64,000 nt of DNA. Source: Henriciella sp. Its GTDB lineage: Bacteria > Pseudomonadota > Alphaproteobacteria > Caulobacterales > Hyphomonadaceae. Positions 43,921 to 53,779 of the stretch are shown here, in pieces. The stretch spans positions 62,001-126,000 of the forward strand of contig NZ_JAPYPG010000005.1 of NCBI RefSeq assembly GCF_029937755.1, given 5' to 3'. The position numbers and the translations under genes were made by a program. The stretch's first letter is position 1; every line of letters starts with the position of its first letter. The notes under the pieces are model-generated. The model was not told the origin of the DNA. It searched no databases and saw only the letters and a list, made by a program, of their open reading frames with translations.

Positions 43921-44753
43921 TTAAGCCGCCGTGTCCCATTCGGGCGCCCAGCTTGGATCAATAAGGCGCTTATGATTGGCGTTGAGCGCTGTAATACGCC
44001 CCATTTCCTGTGCCGTCAGCTCGAAGTCCTGGACGTCATTATTGGCCGCGATGTGTTCCGGTGACGACGAGCGCGGGATGGTGATCACGCCCGGCTGCTG
44101 GACAAACCAGCGCACGGTCACCTGAGCCGGCGACTTGCCATACTTCTCACCAATCTCTTTCAGGACCGCATCATCAAAGACCTGGCCCTGCGCAAGCGGC
44201 GAATAGGCCGTCACCGACATGCCGAGCGCATGCGCCGCTTCGAGGACGGGCGTCTGGTTGATGAAGGGGTGATACTCAACCTGATTGGTCAGGATGGGCG
44301 CTTCCGACAGCTTCACCGCCTGCCCCATCTGCTCGACCGTGAAGTTGGATACGCCGATATGCTTCGTCATGCCCTTGCTGCGCGCATCGTTCAGAGCGGC
44401 GAAGGTTTCTTCCATGGAGACGTCCTTGTTCGGCCAGTGCAGCAGGACGAGGTCGACATGGTCGAGATCGAGACGCTCCAGGCTCTTTCTGAGCGACGCC
44501 TGAAGGTCGCCATCCTTGAATTCCGACGTCCAGATTTTTGTGGTGACCCAGAGATCATCGCGCGGCGTCTGGGAGTCAGCGATCCCGCGTCCGACATGGG
44601 TTTCATTCTCATAGGCCTGTGCAGTGTCGATCATCCGGTAGCCAGCCTGATCGCCTTGGCGACGCACATCTGCGCGGTTTCATCGCGCAGCTTCCACGTG
44701 CCAAAACCGATTTTCGGGATATCGGCGCCGAAATGCTTCGTTGTGAGAGTCAT
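43921..44753 (-). pseudogene. Aldo/keto reductase, interrupted by a single-base frameshift
   Basis: The family N-terminus is read in one frame from ATG 44753 (MTLTTKHFGADIPKIGFGTWKL, with AAGGAG upstream) as far as AKAIRL. The rest, GYRMIDTAQAYENE to the end at 43921, is in another frame. Restoring one G in the GGC opposite 44641-44643 would give the expected AIRLGYRMIDTA. The catalytic Asp and Tyr (DTAQAY), the Lys (VTTKIW) and the His (LLHWP) are all intact, so the break is recent or a sequencing error. The intact enzyme would reduce aldehydes or ketones with NADPH. Confidence 0.85.
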
Positions 44754-44867
44754 GAGCGCTCCTTCTTGCCTGTCTGTCTCGATTATCTGCATTGAAAACG
44801 GGAGCGCCTGCAGGCAGGTTCCACCCATACCTGCGCCCTGATGGCCGCAAAACTGCGGCGCCGCAAA

Positions 44868-45233
44868 TCAGTCCTGATTGAGACCAAGCTCTTTCTGGAG
44901 CTTCTTGGTCAGGCCGAGCGAAACCAGACGGTAGCTTTCAGCGAGATAGTCCTTCAGCGCGCCATCATCGACAGCCTCATCCGAGTAACGCTGGATCCAC
45001 TTCATGCCACGCGATGCCAGGTGCGGCGCCCCGCGGCAGCCGGGCTGCTCCCTGAGAATGTCGAAGGCAAGGTCGGAGACCTTGAAGCTGACCCGGAAGC
45101 CCTCCGGACCATTGTCCCCGCCAATGGCAAACACCTTGCCGCCGACCTTCCACACATGGCTGCCGCCCCATTGGACGACATGGGTGGTATGGGCGAGGCT
45201 GGCGCAGTAGGCGTTGTACTCCGCGAGTGTCAT
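44868..45233 (-). CDS. MmcQ/YjbR family protein
   Basis: 121 residues. TTHVVQWGGSHVWKVGGKVFAIGG and FRVSFKVSDLAFDILREQPGCRGAPHLASRGMKWIQ are the YjbR/CyaY-like fold signature. Members are described as possible DNA-binding proteins, without a clear role. It lies 24 bp after egtD's stop on the same strand and may be co-transcribed with egtB-egtD. Confidence 0.88.
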   Translation of the reverse strand: MTLAEYNAYCASLAHTTHVVQWGGSHVWKVGGKVFAIGGDNGPEGFRVSFKVSDLAFDILREQPGCRGAPHLASRGMKWIQRYSDEAVDDGALKDYLAESYRLVSLGLTKKLQKELGLNQD

Positions 45234-45257
45234 GTCCCCGCTCCCTGTCCTGAGAGT

Positions 45258-46199
45258 TCAGTCTGCCTCAAGGAGCATCACGGCGAAAAGCCCTTTCTCG
45301 TCGGTCCAGTGGCGCGACAGGGACCAGCCCGCCTTTTCAGCCATCCCGGCAAAGCGGTCGAGTGCGATCTTGCGGGAGTTTTCGGTATGGATGGTCTCGC
45401 CGTCCTGGAAGTCGAATGACTCTCCTGCAACCCTGACGGTCTGCGGCTTGAGACTGCACAAGTGCATTTCAATTCGGCTGTCACTCTCGTTCCAGCGGGC
45501 TTCGTGAGCGAACGCATCGAGATCAAAATTTGCGTCAAGCTCGCGGTTCATGCGAGTGAGCAGGTTCTTGTTGAAGGCAGCCGTAACACCTTGGGCGTCA
45601 TCATAGGCCGGCACCAGAATTCTCGGCGGCTTGGGCTGATCGATTCCGATGATGAAACAGGCCCCGTCACCAAGGTCGGCGCGCGCATTGGACAGGAAGC
45701 GGTGGATCTCCGCATCAAGCAGATTACCGACAGTTGAACCGGGAAAGAAGCCGGCACGGCGGCCGGCTGCCTCAGGCAAACTCTCTCCCAGATTGGACGC
45801 CATAAAGTCCGATGCGATCGGCTTGATCGTCAGATCCGGATAGTCTGCTGTAAGCTCGTCGGCGGCCGCTTCGAGATGGCTTGCCGAGATATCAACCGGC
45901 ACAAAAGCAGCCGGGCGTTCCAGCGCATCCAGCAAGATGCGGACCTTCAGCAGGGAGCCGGCGCCATACTCCACAATCACCGCTTCCGGGCCGATGGCAT
46001 CCGCCATCTCTCCGGCGCGGTCGCCCAAAATCTTCAGCTCGGTGCGTGTCGGATAATATTCCGGCAACTCGGTGATCTCGTCGAAGAGCTTCGAGCCTTT
46101 TTCGTCGTATAGCCAGCGGCTGGGGATCGCCTTTTGCCGCTGCCCCAAGCCCTTGATTACGTCTTCCCGGAACGGGTCCCGTGTCAGCCCGTCCATCAT
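45258..46199 (-). CDS. egtD: L-histidine N-alpha-methyltransferase EgtD
   Basis: 313 residues. KAIPSRWLYDEKGSKLFDEITELPEYYPTRTE is the EgtD start; VEYGAGSLLKVRILLDAL is the SAM-binding strand, then FVPVDISASHL and FFPGSTVGNL. It makes hercynine (trimethylhistidine), the first step in ergothioneine synthesis. The start overlaps the end of egtB by 4 bp (ATGA), so the two are co-translated. Confidence 0.95.
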   Translation of the reverse strand: MMDGLTRDPFREDVIKGLGQRQKAIPSRWLYDEKGSKLFDEITELPEYYPTRTELKILGDRAGEMADAIGPEAVIVEYGAGSLLKVRILLDALERPAAFVPVDISASHLEAAADELTADYPDLTIKPIASDFMASNLGESLPEAAGRRAGFFPGSTVGNLLDAEIHRFLSNARADLGDGACFIIGIDQPKPPRILVPAYDDAQGVTAAFNKNLLTRMNRELDANFDLDAFAHEARWNESDSRIEMHLCSLKPQTVRVAGESFDFQDGETIHTENSRKIALDRFAGMAEKAGWSLSRHWTDEKGLFAVMLLEAD

Positions 46200-47464
46200 G
46201 CATCCCTCGCAAGCCTGAGACCGGCGAACTGCCAGCGTTTTCCGGGGTGGAAGAAGTTCCGGTAGGTCGCACGGATATGGCCGGGCGGCGTCGAGCAGGC
46301 GCCTCCGCGCAGGACATACTGACCACTCATGAACTTGCCATTGTATTCACCCACGGCACCTTCGGCAGCCTTGAAGCCCGGATAAGGTGCATAAGCGCTA
46401 CGCGTCCACTCCCAGACATCGCCAAAGAAGCCGAGAAGGCCATCGCCGGACTGGGGAGCGGGGCTAAGACGGCCCGTGCCGACATCATTACCGTCCGGCG
46501 GGACATCATGAGCAGCCACTTCCCACTCTGCCTCATCAGGCAGGCGTGCGCCGGCCCAGCTTGCATAGGCATCGGCTTCATACTGGCTGACATGGCAGAC
46601 CGGAGCTTTCGGATCGACGGGCTGCCAGCCGCGCAGCGTCATTGTCCACCACTCGCCATCCTCGAACCGCCAGTAGAGTGGCGCCTGCCAGCCCTCGGCC
46701 TGGCATGTCGCCCAGCCATCGGACAGCCAGTGGTCCGGCCGCTCATAGCCGCCATCCGAGACGAAGCTCATCCACTCGCCATTGGTGACAGCCCGGTTGG
46801 CCAGCTCGAACGGCTCAAGCCAGACCTTGTGGCGCGGCCCCTCACAATCGAAGAAGAAACTCTCCCCCTCATGACCGATCTCAACGAGGCCACCCTCGAA
46901 ACGCTGCCAGCTGAGCTCTGCAGCATCACCTTTCATCAGGCGCAGCTCGGGCGGGCGGAAGGCTGGCTTTAGCGGATTCTGGGCAAAGAGATGCAACAGG
47001 TCAGTGAGAAAGAGTTCCTGATGTTGTTGCTCATGGTGAAGGCCAAGCGTGACGAGGCCAGCCAGCTCTTTATTCAGCTCGCCTGACAACAAGGCCTCCA
47101 TCCCGGCATCAACATGGGCGCGATAAGCCAGCACCTCGTCCAGTCGCGGCCGGGTCAGCATGCCCCGGCGCGGGCGCGGGTGCCGGTCGCCTACAGCATC
47201 GTAATAGGAGTTGAAGAGATAGTCGAAATCATCACTGAACGGCGCGTAGCCGGACAAGTGCTCTCGCAGGATGAATCGCTCGAAAAACCAGGTGACATGC
47301 GCCAAGTGCCATTTGGACGGGCTCGCATCCTCCATCGACTGGACCGTCGCATCCGCATCGGACAGCCCTTTCGCAAGCTCAAGGGAGTCCCCGCGAACTC
47401 TCGAAAAGTCTTTCAGCAAATCGGGGGTCAGGGTCTGCTTGCTGGGCGATAGTCCGTCTGGCAT
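46196..47464 (-). CDS. egtB: Ergothioneine biosynthesis protein EgtB (sulfoxide synthase)
   Basis: 422 residues from ATG 47464, with AGGAG 7 nt upstream; 53 codons of open frame before it lack a start signal. A DinB-like N-terminal domain has HLAHVTWFFERFILREHL and HHEQQHQELFLTDLLHLF, the HxxxHxE iron motif. The C-terminal formylglycine-generating-like domain has WEWTRSAYAPYPGF and LRGGACSTPPGHIRATYRNFFHPGKRWQFAGLRLARD. It joins hercynine with a thiol donor and O2. EgtC/EgtE genes are absent from the window. Confidence 0.95.
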   Translation of the reverse strand: MPDGLSPSKQTLTPDLLKDFSRVRGDSLELAKGLSDADATVQSMEDASPSKWHLAHVTWFFERFILREHLSGYAPFSDDFDYLFNSYYDAVGDRHPRPRRGMLTRPRLDEVLAYRAHVDAGMEALLSGELNKELAGLVTLGLHHEQQHQELFLTDLLHLFAQNPLKPAFRPPELRLMKGDAAELSWQRFEGGLVEIGHEGESFFFDCEGPRHKVWLEPFELANRAVTNGEWMSFVSDGGYERPDHWLSDGWATCQAEGWQAPLYWRFEDGEWWTMTLRGWQPVDPKAPVCHVSQYEADAYASWAGARLPDEAEWEVAAHDVPPDGNDVGTGRLSPAPQSGDGLLGFFGDVWEWTRSAYAPYPGFKAAEGAVGEYNGKFMSGQYVLRGGACSTPPGHIRATYRNFFHPGKRWQFAGLRLARDA

Positions 47465-47745
47465 GAAGCGCTCCTTTTGGCCGGCGCTATGGATAACGGG
47501 CGACATATTAGCCGCGTTCCTAGACAATGCTGTTTCAGCTGCCTCAGGCGGCAAGGCCAAAACCAGAAAAACCTTTTCCCATCTTTGCAGATTGGAAGGA
47601 GCAAGACCAATAAACTCAATCAATCCTGACTCGAGCTATGCAAAAAAGCTGTAGAACGAGGACAAGCGATCGATTTTTCAATATCCCGTTAAGCATGTTG
47701 CCTCACAAAACTGTAAGATTCGCTACAGTCGGAGAGGGGTCTTCC

Positions 47746-49701
47746 ATGGATGCAGGCGTCTTTGATTTATTACCGATCGTCGTTTGCGAGGTCGCACCCG
47801 TGCGGGATGAGGCTGGCAATATCATCGATCTGAAGTGGATCGACGCAAATACGCTGATGAGCCAGACAATCCTGCCCGACGGCGGCAGCATTGTCGGAAT
47901 GCGCATTTTCGAGTTCGACCCCTCCTATCGCGGGTCAGAAATGGTCCGCGCGGTCATGGACGTCATCAAGACCGGCAAGCCAGGCACACTCATTACCCAG
48001 CAGGGCCGTGCCGCGAAAATGTTCGCGAAAATCATGAAGACGACGCTGATCCCGACCGAACGCGGCGTTCTCTCCTGCTCCCACGAGATTACCGACATTG
48101 CCCAGGAACGCGACGAAGCACTCGGCAAGGCAGAATTGCTGCGCGTCGCGTGCGACAGCGCCATCCATGGGATCACGATTACGGATGGCGACAGCAAGCT
48201 TCTCTACGTTAACGATGCCCTAGCCGCCCTTTCAGGTCACTCGGCCGGCGAACTCATCGGTCAGCCCATCAGCCATCTTTTTGACCACCCCGCTGTCGAG
48301 GCGGCCTCAACCATCCTCCAGGCTGCAGAAGCAGGTCAGACGGTCAAGCACATTGCCGATTCAGAACTGGTCGCGAAGACAGGCGAACGAATCCGCGTTT
48401 CGGTGGCCTTGAACAGTGCCTTCCTGCCGGGCGAGCAGGAAGCAGTCTACATCACCCACATTCAGGATGTACGCGAGGAGCGCCGCAAGGCGCATGAGCT
48501 GCGCGATGCCCTGAACCGCGCTGAGCAGGCCACGCGCCTGAAATCTGAATTCCTCGCCAATTTGAGCCATGAAATCCGCACCCCGCTCAATGGCGTGCTC
48601 GGCATGGCACAGACCCTCGCCCATGATGACCTGACGGCCTCACAAGCTGAACAGGTCTCGATCATTCTCGATTCAGGGCGCGCGCTCATGGTGCTGCTGA
48701 ATGACATTCTCGACCTCTCCAAGATCGAAGCAGGCAAGCTTGAAGTCTCCCCGGTCGAGAGTGACCTGCGCCACAAACTGAGTGGCCTGTTCAAGCTGCA
48801 CGAGGCTGTCGCTGAGGAAAAAGGCATTGCGCTGAAAATGTTCGTCGATCCGAGCGTGCCCTCTCAGCTGAGCTTCGACCCGGTGCGGGTTCGCCAGTGC
48901 GTTGGCAACCTCGTCTCGAACGCGATCAAGTTCACAGAACAGGGGGAGGTCATGATCGTCGTGACCTGCTCACCGGATAAGGATGGCCAGAACATGGTCA
49001 TCGTCCACGTCACCGACACAGGGTGTGGCATCTCGGCTGACAAGATCGAGAAGATCTTCGATTCCTTCGCACAGGAAGATGGATCGACGACGCGGAAATT
49101 TGGCGGGACCGGTCTCGGTCTGGCGATCACGCGACAGCTTGCCCGAATGATGGGCGGTGACGTCACAGCCGCCAGCGAACCGGGACGCGGCTCGGTCTTT
49201 ACATTGACCTTCGCCGCTGAGGCAGCCGATAGCGTAACGAAGAAGACAGCCAGCAACACAGTGAATCTGCCTTCGCGCAAACCGCGCGCCGGCCTCACCG
49301 GGTGCCGGGCCCTCATTGTTGACGACAACGCGATCAATTTGCGGGTCGCGCGCACCTTCCTGGATGGTTATGGCCTGGAGATCAGCGAAGCCGGTAATGG
49401 CAAGGAAGCGCTCGACCACCTCACAAACGATGCGTACGATATCGTGTTAATGGACATTCACATGCCGGGCTTGGATGGGATCGAAGCCCTGAAACAGCTG
49501 CGTATGTCGGCCAGCCCAAATCGCTTCGTGCCCGTTATCGCACTAACGGCGGATTCCATGCATGGCGACCGCGAACGCTTCCTCGGGATGGGTTTTGACG
49601 GCTACGTCTCCAAACCGATCGAGGAACGCGCGCTCATCACCGCTATCGGACAGGTGCTCAGCCTGTCGGCCGAGAATGAGCCCGTCCGCGCGGCGGGCTA
49701 G
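47746..49701 (+). CDS. Cytoplasmic PAS-containing hybrid histidine kinase
   Basis: 651 residues from ATG 47746, which has GAGAGGGG upstream; open frame runs back to 47638. No membrane helix. A first PAS-like region (about 1-120) and a PAS domain (about 130-250; [20 protein letters not shown]) are followed by HisKA ([21 protein letters not shown]; His). HATPase follows ([43 protein letters not shown]). A C-terminal receiver has [25 protein letters not shown] (phospho-Asp) and VSKPI. No output domain, so the signal must pass to a phosphotransfer protein. The sensed signal is unknown. Its last 4 bp overlap the convergent dehydrogenase gene. Confidence 0.92.
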   Translation: MDAGVFDLLPIVVCEVAPVRDEAGNIIDLKWIDANTLMSQTILPDGGSIVGMRIFEFDPSYRGSEMVRAVMDVIKTGKPGTLITQQGRAAKMFAKIMKTTLIPTERGVLSCSHEITDIAQERDEALGKAELLRVACDSAIHGITITDGDSKLLYVNDALAALSGHSAGELIGQPISHLFDHPAVEAASTILQAAEAGQTVKHIADSELVAKTGERIRVSVALNSAFLPGEQEAVYITHIQDVREERRKAHELRDALNRAEQATRLKSEFLANLSHEIRTPLNGVLGMAQTLAHDDLTASQAEQVSIILDSGRALMVLLNDILDLSKIEAGKLEVSPVESDLRHKLSGLFKLHEAVAEEKGIALKMFVDPSVPSQLSFDPVRVRQCVGNLVSNAIKFTEQGEVMIVVTCSPDKDGQNMVIVHVTDTGCGISADKIEKIFDSFAQEDGSTTRKFGGTGLGLAITRQLARMMGGDVTAASEPGRGSVFTLTFAAEAADSVTKKTASNTVNLPSRKPRAGLTGCRALIVDDNAINLRVARTFLDGYGLEISEAGNGKEALDHLTNDAYDIVLMDIHMPGLDGIEALKQLRMSASPNRFVPVIALTADSMHGDRERFLGMGFDGYVSKPIEERALITAIGQVLSLSAENEPVRAAG

Positions 49702-50870
49702 CTCGTCTCGCCGAAGAGTTCCCGGCCGATCAGCCAGCGGCGGATTTCCGACGTCCCTGCCCCGATCTCGTAGAGCTTGGCGTCACGTAGCAAACGGCCG
49801 GTCGCGTATTCATTGATATAGCCATTGCCGCCGAGCAGCTGGATTGCATCAAGCGCGAGCTTGGTCGCTGTCTCGGCCGCATAGAGGATCGCCCCGGCCG
49901 CGTCCTTGCGCGCGGTCTCGCCTCGATCACAGGCCTTGGCGACAGTGTAGACGTAAGCCTTGGCGGCGTTCATCTGCACATACATGTCAGCGAGCTTGCC
50001 CTGGACAAGCTGGAACTCGCCGATGGACTGGCCGAACTGCTTGCGGTCGTGGATGTAGGGCAGCACGACATCCATGCAGGCCTGCATGATGCCGGTCGGC
50101 CCGGCCGACAGGACGGCGCGCTCATAGTCGAGCCCACTCATCAGCACTTCGACGCCGCCATTCAGCGGGCCCATGATGTTCTCCTCTGGAACTTCGCAAT
50201 CCTCGAAGACCAGCTCGCCCGTTTCCGAACCGCGCATACCCAGCTTGTCGAGCTTCTGGGCGACCGAGAAGCCTTTCATCCCGCGCTCGATGATGAAAGC
50301 GGTGATGCCGTGTGATTTCTTTTCCGGTTCGGTCTTGGCATAGACGATCAGCGTGTCGGCATCCGGAGAGTTGGTAATCCACATCTTCGAGCCATTAAGG
50401 ATGTAGCGGTCGCCCTTCTTCTCGGCGCGCAGCTTCATCGAAACGACGTCCGATCCAGCGCCAGTCTCCGACATGGCCAGACCGCCAAGATGTTCGCCGG
50501 TGACGAGCTTTTCCAGATAGCGCTTCTTCTGGTCATCATTGCCCCAGCGGCGCAGCTGGTTGACGCAGAGGTTCGAGTGCGCGCCGTAGGACAGACCGAC
50601 CGAGGCGGAAGCCCGGGAAATTTCTTCCATCGCGACAACGTGTTCGAGATAGCCGAGCCCTGTCCCGCCCCATTCCTCTTCCACCGTGATGCCGAGCAGG
50701 CCGAGTTCGCCCATCTTCGGCAGAAGGTGGCGCGGGAAGACATCGGTCCTGTCGATTTCAGCGGCGATGGGGGCGATACTGTCGGCGGCAAAACTTTGCA
50801 CCGTATCGCGGATCATGTCGGCAGTTTCGCCGAGGTCGAAGTTAAGCGTGGGATATGTATTCGGGATCAT
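49698..50870 (-). CDS. Isovaleryl-CoA dehydrogenase
   Basis: 390 residues. Acyl-CoA dehydrogenase motifs: [17 protein letters not shown] (substrate/FAD), [20 protein letters not shown], and [38 protein letters not shown]. The [17 protein letters not shown] stretch carries a Glu at the position that is the catalytic base in isovaleryl-CoA dehydrogenases, which supports that substrate. It makes 3-methylcrotonyl-CoA, the substrate of the carboxylase genes 8-16 kb away. No other leu-degradation gene is adjacent. Confidence 0.9.
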   Translation of the reverse strand: MIPNTYPTLNFDLGETADMIRDTVQSFAADSIAPIAAEIDRTDVFPRHLLPKMGELGLLGITVEEEWGGTGLGYLEHVVAMEEISRASASVGLSYGAHSNLCVNQLRRWGNDDQKKRYLEKLVTGEHLGGLAMSETGAGSDVVSMKLRAEKKGDRYILNGSKMWITNSPDADTLIVYAKTEPEKKSHGITAFIIERGMKGFSVAQKLDKLGMRGSETGELVFEDCEVPEENIMGPLNGGVEVLMSGLDYERAVLSAGPTGIMQACMDVVLPYIHDRKQFGQSIGEFQLVQGKLADMYVQMNAAKAYVYTVAKACDRGETARKDAAGAILYAAETATKLALDAIQLLGGNGYINEYATGRLLRDAKLYEIGAGTSEIRRWLIGRELFGETS

Positions 50871-50922
50871 GGCCCGGGTTTAGCTGGCCTTGCCCGGCTT
50901 GCCAATGCGCCAATCTCGCCAG

Positions 50923-52110
50923 TCAGCGCCGCGAGGCGACCGCGCGGGTCCAGTAATAGGCCATGACCAGGAAGATCAGGCCCCCGGTCAGCATCAGGAG
51001 GGGCGGCAGGTAGCCGAAAGCTGGCGGCTCGCCCGATATGGTCATTCCGAACCAGCCGAGATGCATCGCGCCGCCAAGCAGGAAGACCAGTGCACCGGTC
51101 AAAGCGATAAGCGCAAAGACGATCATCTCGCCGGCATTCTCGGCATCTGCATCACGCCGGAGATCCGGGTCTGCCGGCGGCAATTCTATCTCGCTCACAT
51201 CATCGATATAAACCTGCCCTTTACGGCGCCCCGCCTGCTCGCCTTTGACAGCAAGTAGGCCCGCTTCAATCGGATAGACCTCAGGATCGAGATCTGATGT
51301 CAGGTCGAGCGGCTCCAGATCAGACTTGGCTTCGTCATCCTCAGCCACGAGGGCAGAAATGGCGGCGCGGATTTCTTCGACGCTCGCTTCGCCAGCAACC
51401 TCTTCCGCTTCAGCCTCGTGTGCCATGGCTTCGACGGCGGCATCGGCACCCGCTTCATACTCGCCAAGAATACGCGTCAGGCGTTCCTTCACGTTGCGCG
51501 CAGCCGCCTCGGTGGCGGTTTCATCAGACAAATCATTCTGGTCGGCCGCTTGCGGTTCAGCCGCTTCGGTTACTGTAAAGGACCGTCGCGAGGGCTTGAT
51601 GATCTCATCAGGCTGCGGGCGGAAGCGACTGGAGGCTGCGAGCGGTACAGTGCCAACAGTCTTCAGGAACAGGGCCTTCTCGTCGGCGCGGCGGCGCACC
51701 AGCGGATCGACAATCATGGCACGAGGGCCGACCTTGGCATTACGCCAGGTTTCCATGCATACGGCAGCCGCCATGCGGTCGCCACCATTCAAGGCGGCCA
51801 GTACATCGGAGGTCTCGAACTGGTCGACACCGATATTGAAGACGAAGGAGACCAGCGCATCGAACTCATGCTGGTTTAGTGGAACGAGCGCCATTTCCTT
51901 CAGCGCCCGCTCAATGGGCGGGAGGTCGAACTCGCGCAGGATGGCGGCAGCTTCCTGCTGGCTGACTTTCAAGCCAGCACGCGCGGCACGGGTGTGCCCA
52001 TAGCCGATCACCCAGCGCCCATCAGGCAGCCGGGTTGAGTGGGACCGAAACCCCTCATACGCCATGATCAGCTTCAGTCCTGCTTCGGACGTGCGAAGGT
52101 CTGACCCCAT
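50923..52110 (-). CDS. GH24 lysozyme-like protein with C-terminal membrane anchor
   Basis: 395 residues from ATG 52110, which has GGAG 7 nt upstream. The N-terminal domain (about 5-160) is phage-type lysozyme: catalytic Glu19 in MAYEGF, then LPDGRWVIGYGHTRA with Asp30 and Thr40, NQHEFDALVSFVFNIG and RRRADEKALFL. An Ala/Glu-rich linker (about 165-320) follows and two membrane helices (about 330-355 and 365-390) end the protein. No signal peptide is visible, so how the lysozyme domain reaches the periplasm is unclear. It is probably a host wall-remodelling enzyme rather than a phage gene. Start lies 84 bp after mgtE's stop. Confidence 0.85.
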   Translation of the reverse strand: MGSDLRTSEAGLKLIMAYEGFRSHSTRLPDGRWVIGYGHTRAARAGLKVSQQEAAAILREFDLPPIERALKEMALVPLNQHEFDALVSFVFNIGVDQFETSDVLAALNGGDRMAAAVCMETWRNAKVGPRAMIVDPLVRRRADEKALFLKTVGTVPLAASSRFRPQPDEIIKPSRRSFTVTEAAEPQAADQNDLSDETATEAAARNVKERLTRILGEYEAGADAAVEAMAHEAEAEEVAGEASVEEIRAAISALVAEDDEAKSDLEPLDLTSDLDPEVYPIEAGLLAVKGEQAGRRKGQVYIDDVSEIELPPADPDLRRDADAENAGEMIVFALIALTGALVFLLGGAMHLGWFGMTISGEPPAFGYLPPLLMLTGGLIFLVMAYYWTRAVASRR

Positions 52111-52193
52111 AATCTGCTCCAAACCGATACAATCGGAATTCCTATTGCGAGCATCATTGCAAGTCGTACGCCTGTCAGGAGAAAGGCCCACCA

Positions 52194-53585
52194 TTACAAC
52201 AGAATAAGCGTTGCAAGGCCGAGGAAGCTGAAGAAGGCCATCACGTCTGTGAGCGTGAGCACAAAGACCGAAGAGGCGACAGCCGGGTCGGCACCAACCT
52301 TGCGCAGACCGAGCGGGACGATGACACCGGAGAAGCCGGCCCAGATGAAGGTGGCGAACATGGCGACGCCGATGGTGAGCGCCAGCCCGGCACTCTGGAA
52401 CCAGAGCCCCGCAATCAGCGCCACACCGATGGCAAAGATGACGCCATTGGCAAGCCCCGTAAGCGTCTCACGGACGATCGCCCGGCGGCTGGCATCGCCA
52501 TCCATTTCGCGTTCGGCAATGGCACGCACGGCGACAGCCAGACCCTGACTGCCAGCATTGCCGCCAAGAGCTGCGACCACCGGCATGAGGATGGCGAGCT
52601 GGACGATCTGGTCGATCGTGCCTTCAAACATGGAGATAATGCCAGAGGCGATGAAGGCGGTGATCAGGTTGACCGCCAGCCAGGGCGCACGCGCCTTCAC
52701 CGAGTCGAGCACCGTGTCGGTGCCTTCTGCGGAGTTCACACCGGAAAGGGCCAGAAGGTCTTCTGTATTTTCTTCCTGGATGACATCGACCACATCGTCG
52801 ACCGTCAGCATGCCCATGAGGCGCCCGGCACCATCCGTCACGGGAGCCGACGCCAGAGAGTATTTCTGGAACTGGTAGGCCGCGTCTTCCTGATCCATCT
52901 CGGCTGTGATGCCAGACTGGATTTCCTGCATGATATCCGAGAGCTTCACATCACGTGGCGTGCGCAAAAGCGTCGCCAGGGGCACCTGCCCTTTCAGGCG
53001 ATGCGTTGGATCGATGACGTAGACCTCGTAGAATTCGGTCGGCAGTTCTTCGGCATTGTCGCGGGCATGGTCGATGGCGTGACCGACGGTCCAAAACTCC
53101 GGCGCAGCGAAATATTCGCGCTGCATGAGGCGGCCGACAGAGTCCTCCTCGAAGGCGAGGCCCTGTTCGAAGCTGGCCCGCTCTGCTGGTGCCAATTCAT
53201 CGAGGATGCGTTCGCGACGGTCGTCCTCAAGATCTTCCAGGATGGTCGTGACATCATCGGAATCGAGTTCGCCGAGTACGGCAGCAACCGTCTTGTCCGG
53301 CAGGACATCGACGGCTTCGACGCGATATTCGTCCCGCAGCTCAATGATGATTTCGGTGGGAAGCTGGCCGCCGAGCAGCGTTACGGCATCAGCGAAATCA
53401 TCGGTGGAGAGTTGTTCGAGAAGGTCGGCGGCGTCAGCCGGATGAAGCCGGTTCAGCGTGCGCGAAAGCCAGCGCGAATCCTCTTCCCAGACGGCTTCGC
53501 GGACATCCTGCTCCAGCGCGAGATGCTTCGCGCGGGTCTCTTCCTCGACATGCTCTTCGGATTGGGTTTCCGGCAGTTCGGACAT
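52194..53585 (-). CDS. mgtE: Magnesium transporter MgtE
   Basis: 463 residues. The N-terminal superhelical domain (LNRLHPADAADLLEQLSTDDFADAVTLL, LDSDDVTTILEDLEDDRRERIL), tandem CBS domains (VGRLMQREYFAAPEFWTV, MGMLTVDDVVDVIQEENTEDL) and five membrane helices (LAILMPVVAALGGNAGSQGLAVAVRAIA is the pore-lining motif) are complete. It imports Mg2+ and its cytosolic domains close the pore when Mg2+ is high. The lysozyme-like gene follows on the same strand. Confidence 0.95.
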   Translation of the reverse strand: MSELPETQSEEHVEEETRAKHLALEQDVREAVWEEDSRWLSRTLNRLHPADAADLLEQLSTDDFADAVTLLGGQLPTEIIIELRDEYRVEAVDVLPDKTVAAVLGELDSDDVTTILEDLEDDRRERILDELAPAERASFEQGLAFEEDSVGRLMQREYFAAPEFWTVGHAIDHARDNAEELPTEFYEVYVIDPTHRLKGQVPLATLLRTPRDVKLSDIMQEIQSGITAEMDQEDAAYQFQKYSLASAPVTDGAGRLMGMLTVDDVVDVIQEENTEDLLALSGVNSAEGTDTVLDSVKARAPWLAVNLITAFIASGIISMFEGTIDQIVQLAILMPVVAALGGNAGSQGLAVAVRAIAEREMDGDASRRAIVRETLTGLANGVIFAIGVALIAGLWFQSAGLALTIGVAMFATFIWAGFSGVIVPLGLRKVGADPAVASSVFVLTLTDVMAFFSFLGLATLILL

Positions 53586-53649
53586 GGGGAGGACCTCCTA
53601 TCCACAAGGACAGAAAACCTGCCCGCCTGCCTACTCTTCCCAGGGATGG

Positions 53650-53731
53650 TGCGGTCGAGAGGACTCGAACCTCCACGGATTGCTCCACAGCGACCTCAAC
53701 GCTGCGCGTCTACCAGTTCCGCCACGACCGC
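53650..53731 (-). tRNA. tRNA-Leu (anticodon GAG)
   Basis: On the minus strand the acceptor stem GCGGTCG pairs with CGACCGC. The anticodon stem CAGCG/CGCTG closes the loop TTGAGGT, giving anticodon GAG. A long variable arm (as in class II tRNAs) and a TTCGAGTCC T-loop follow. The CCA end is encoded (53647-53649). It lies between lipB and mgtE; no integrated element is attached. Confidence 0.95.
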
Positions 53732-53779
53732 ATATCCCGTACGGGAAGAGTGCGGGGTATAAGTGCGTGAGAAGGCTTT

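Noticed and set aside
50923-52110. Prophage endolysin
   Set aside because: No holin, integrase, capsid or tail gene is nearby and the lysozyme is fused to a long host-like linker and membrane helices.
53650-53731. Integration site for a mobile element at tRNA-Leu
   Set aside because: No integrase, direct repeat of the tRNA 3' end or composition shift is seen on either side.
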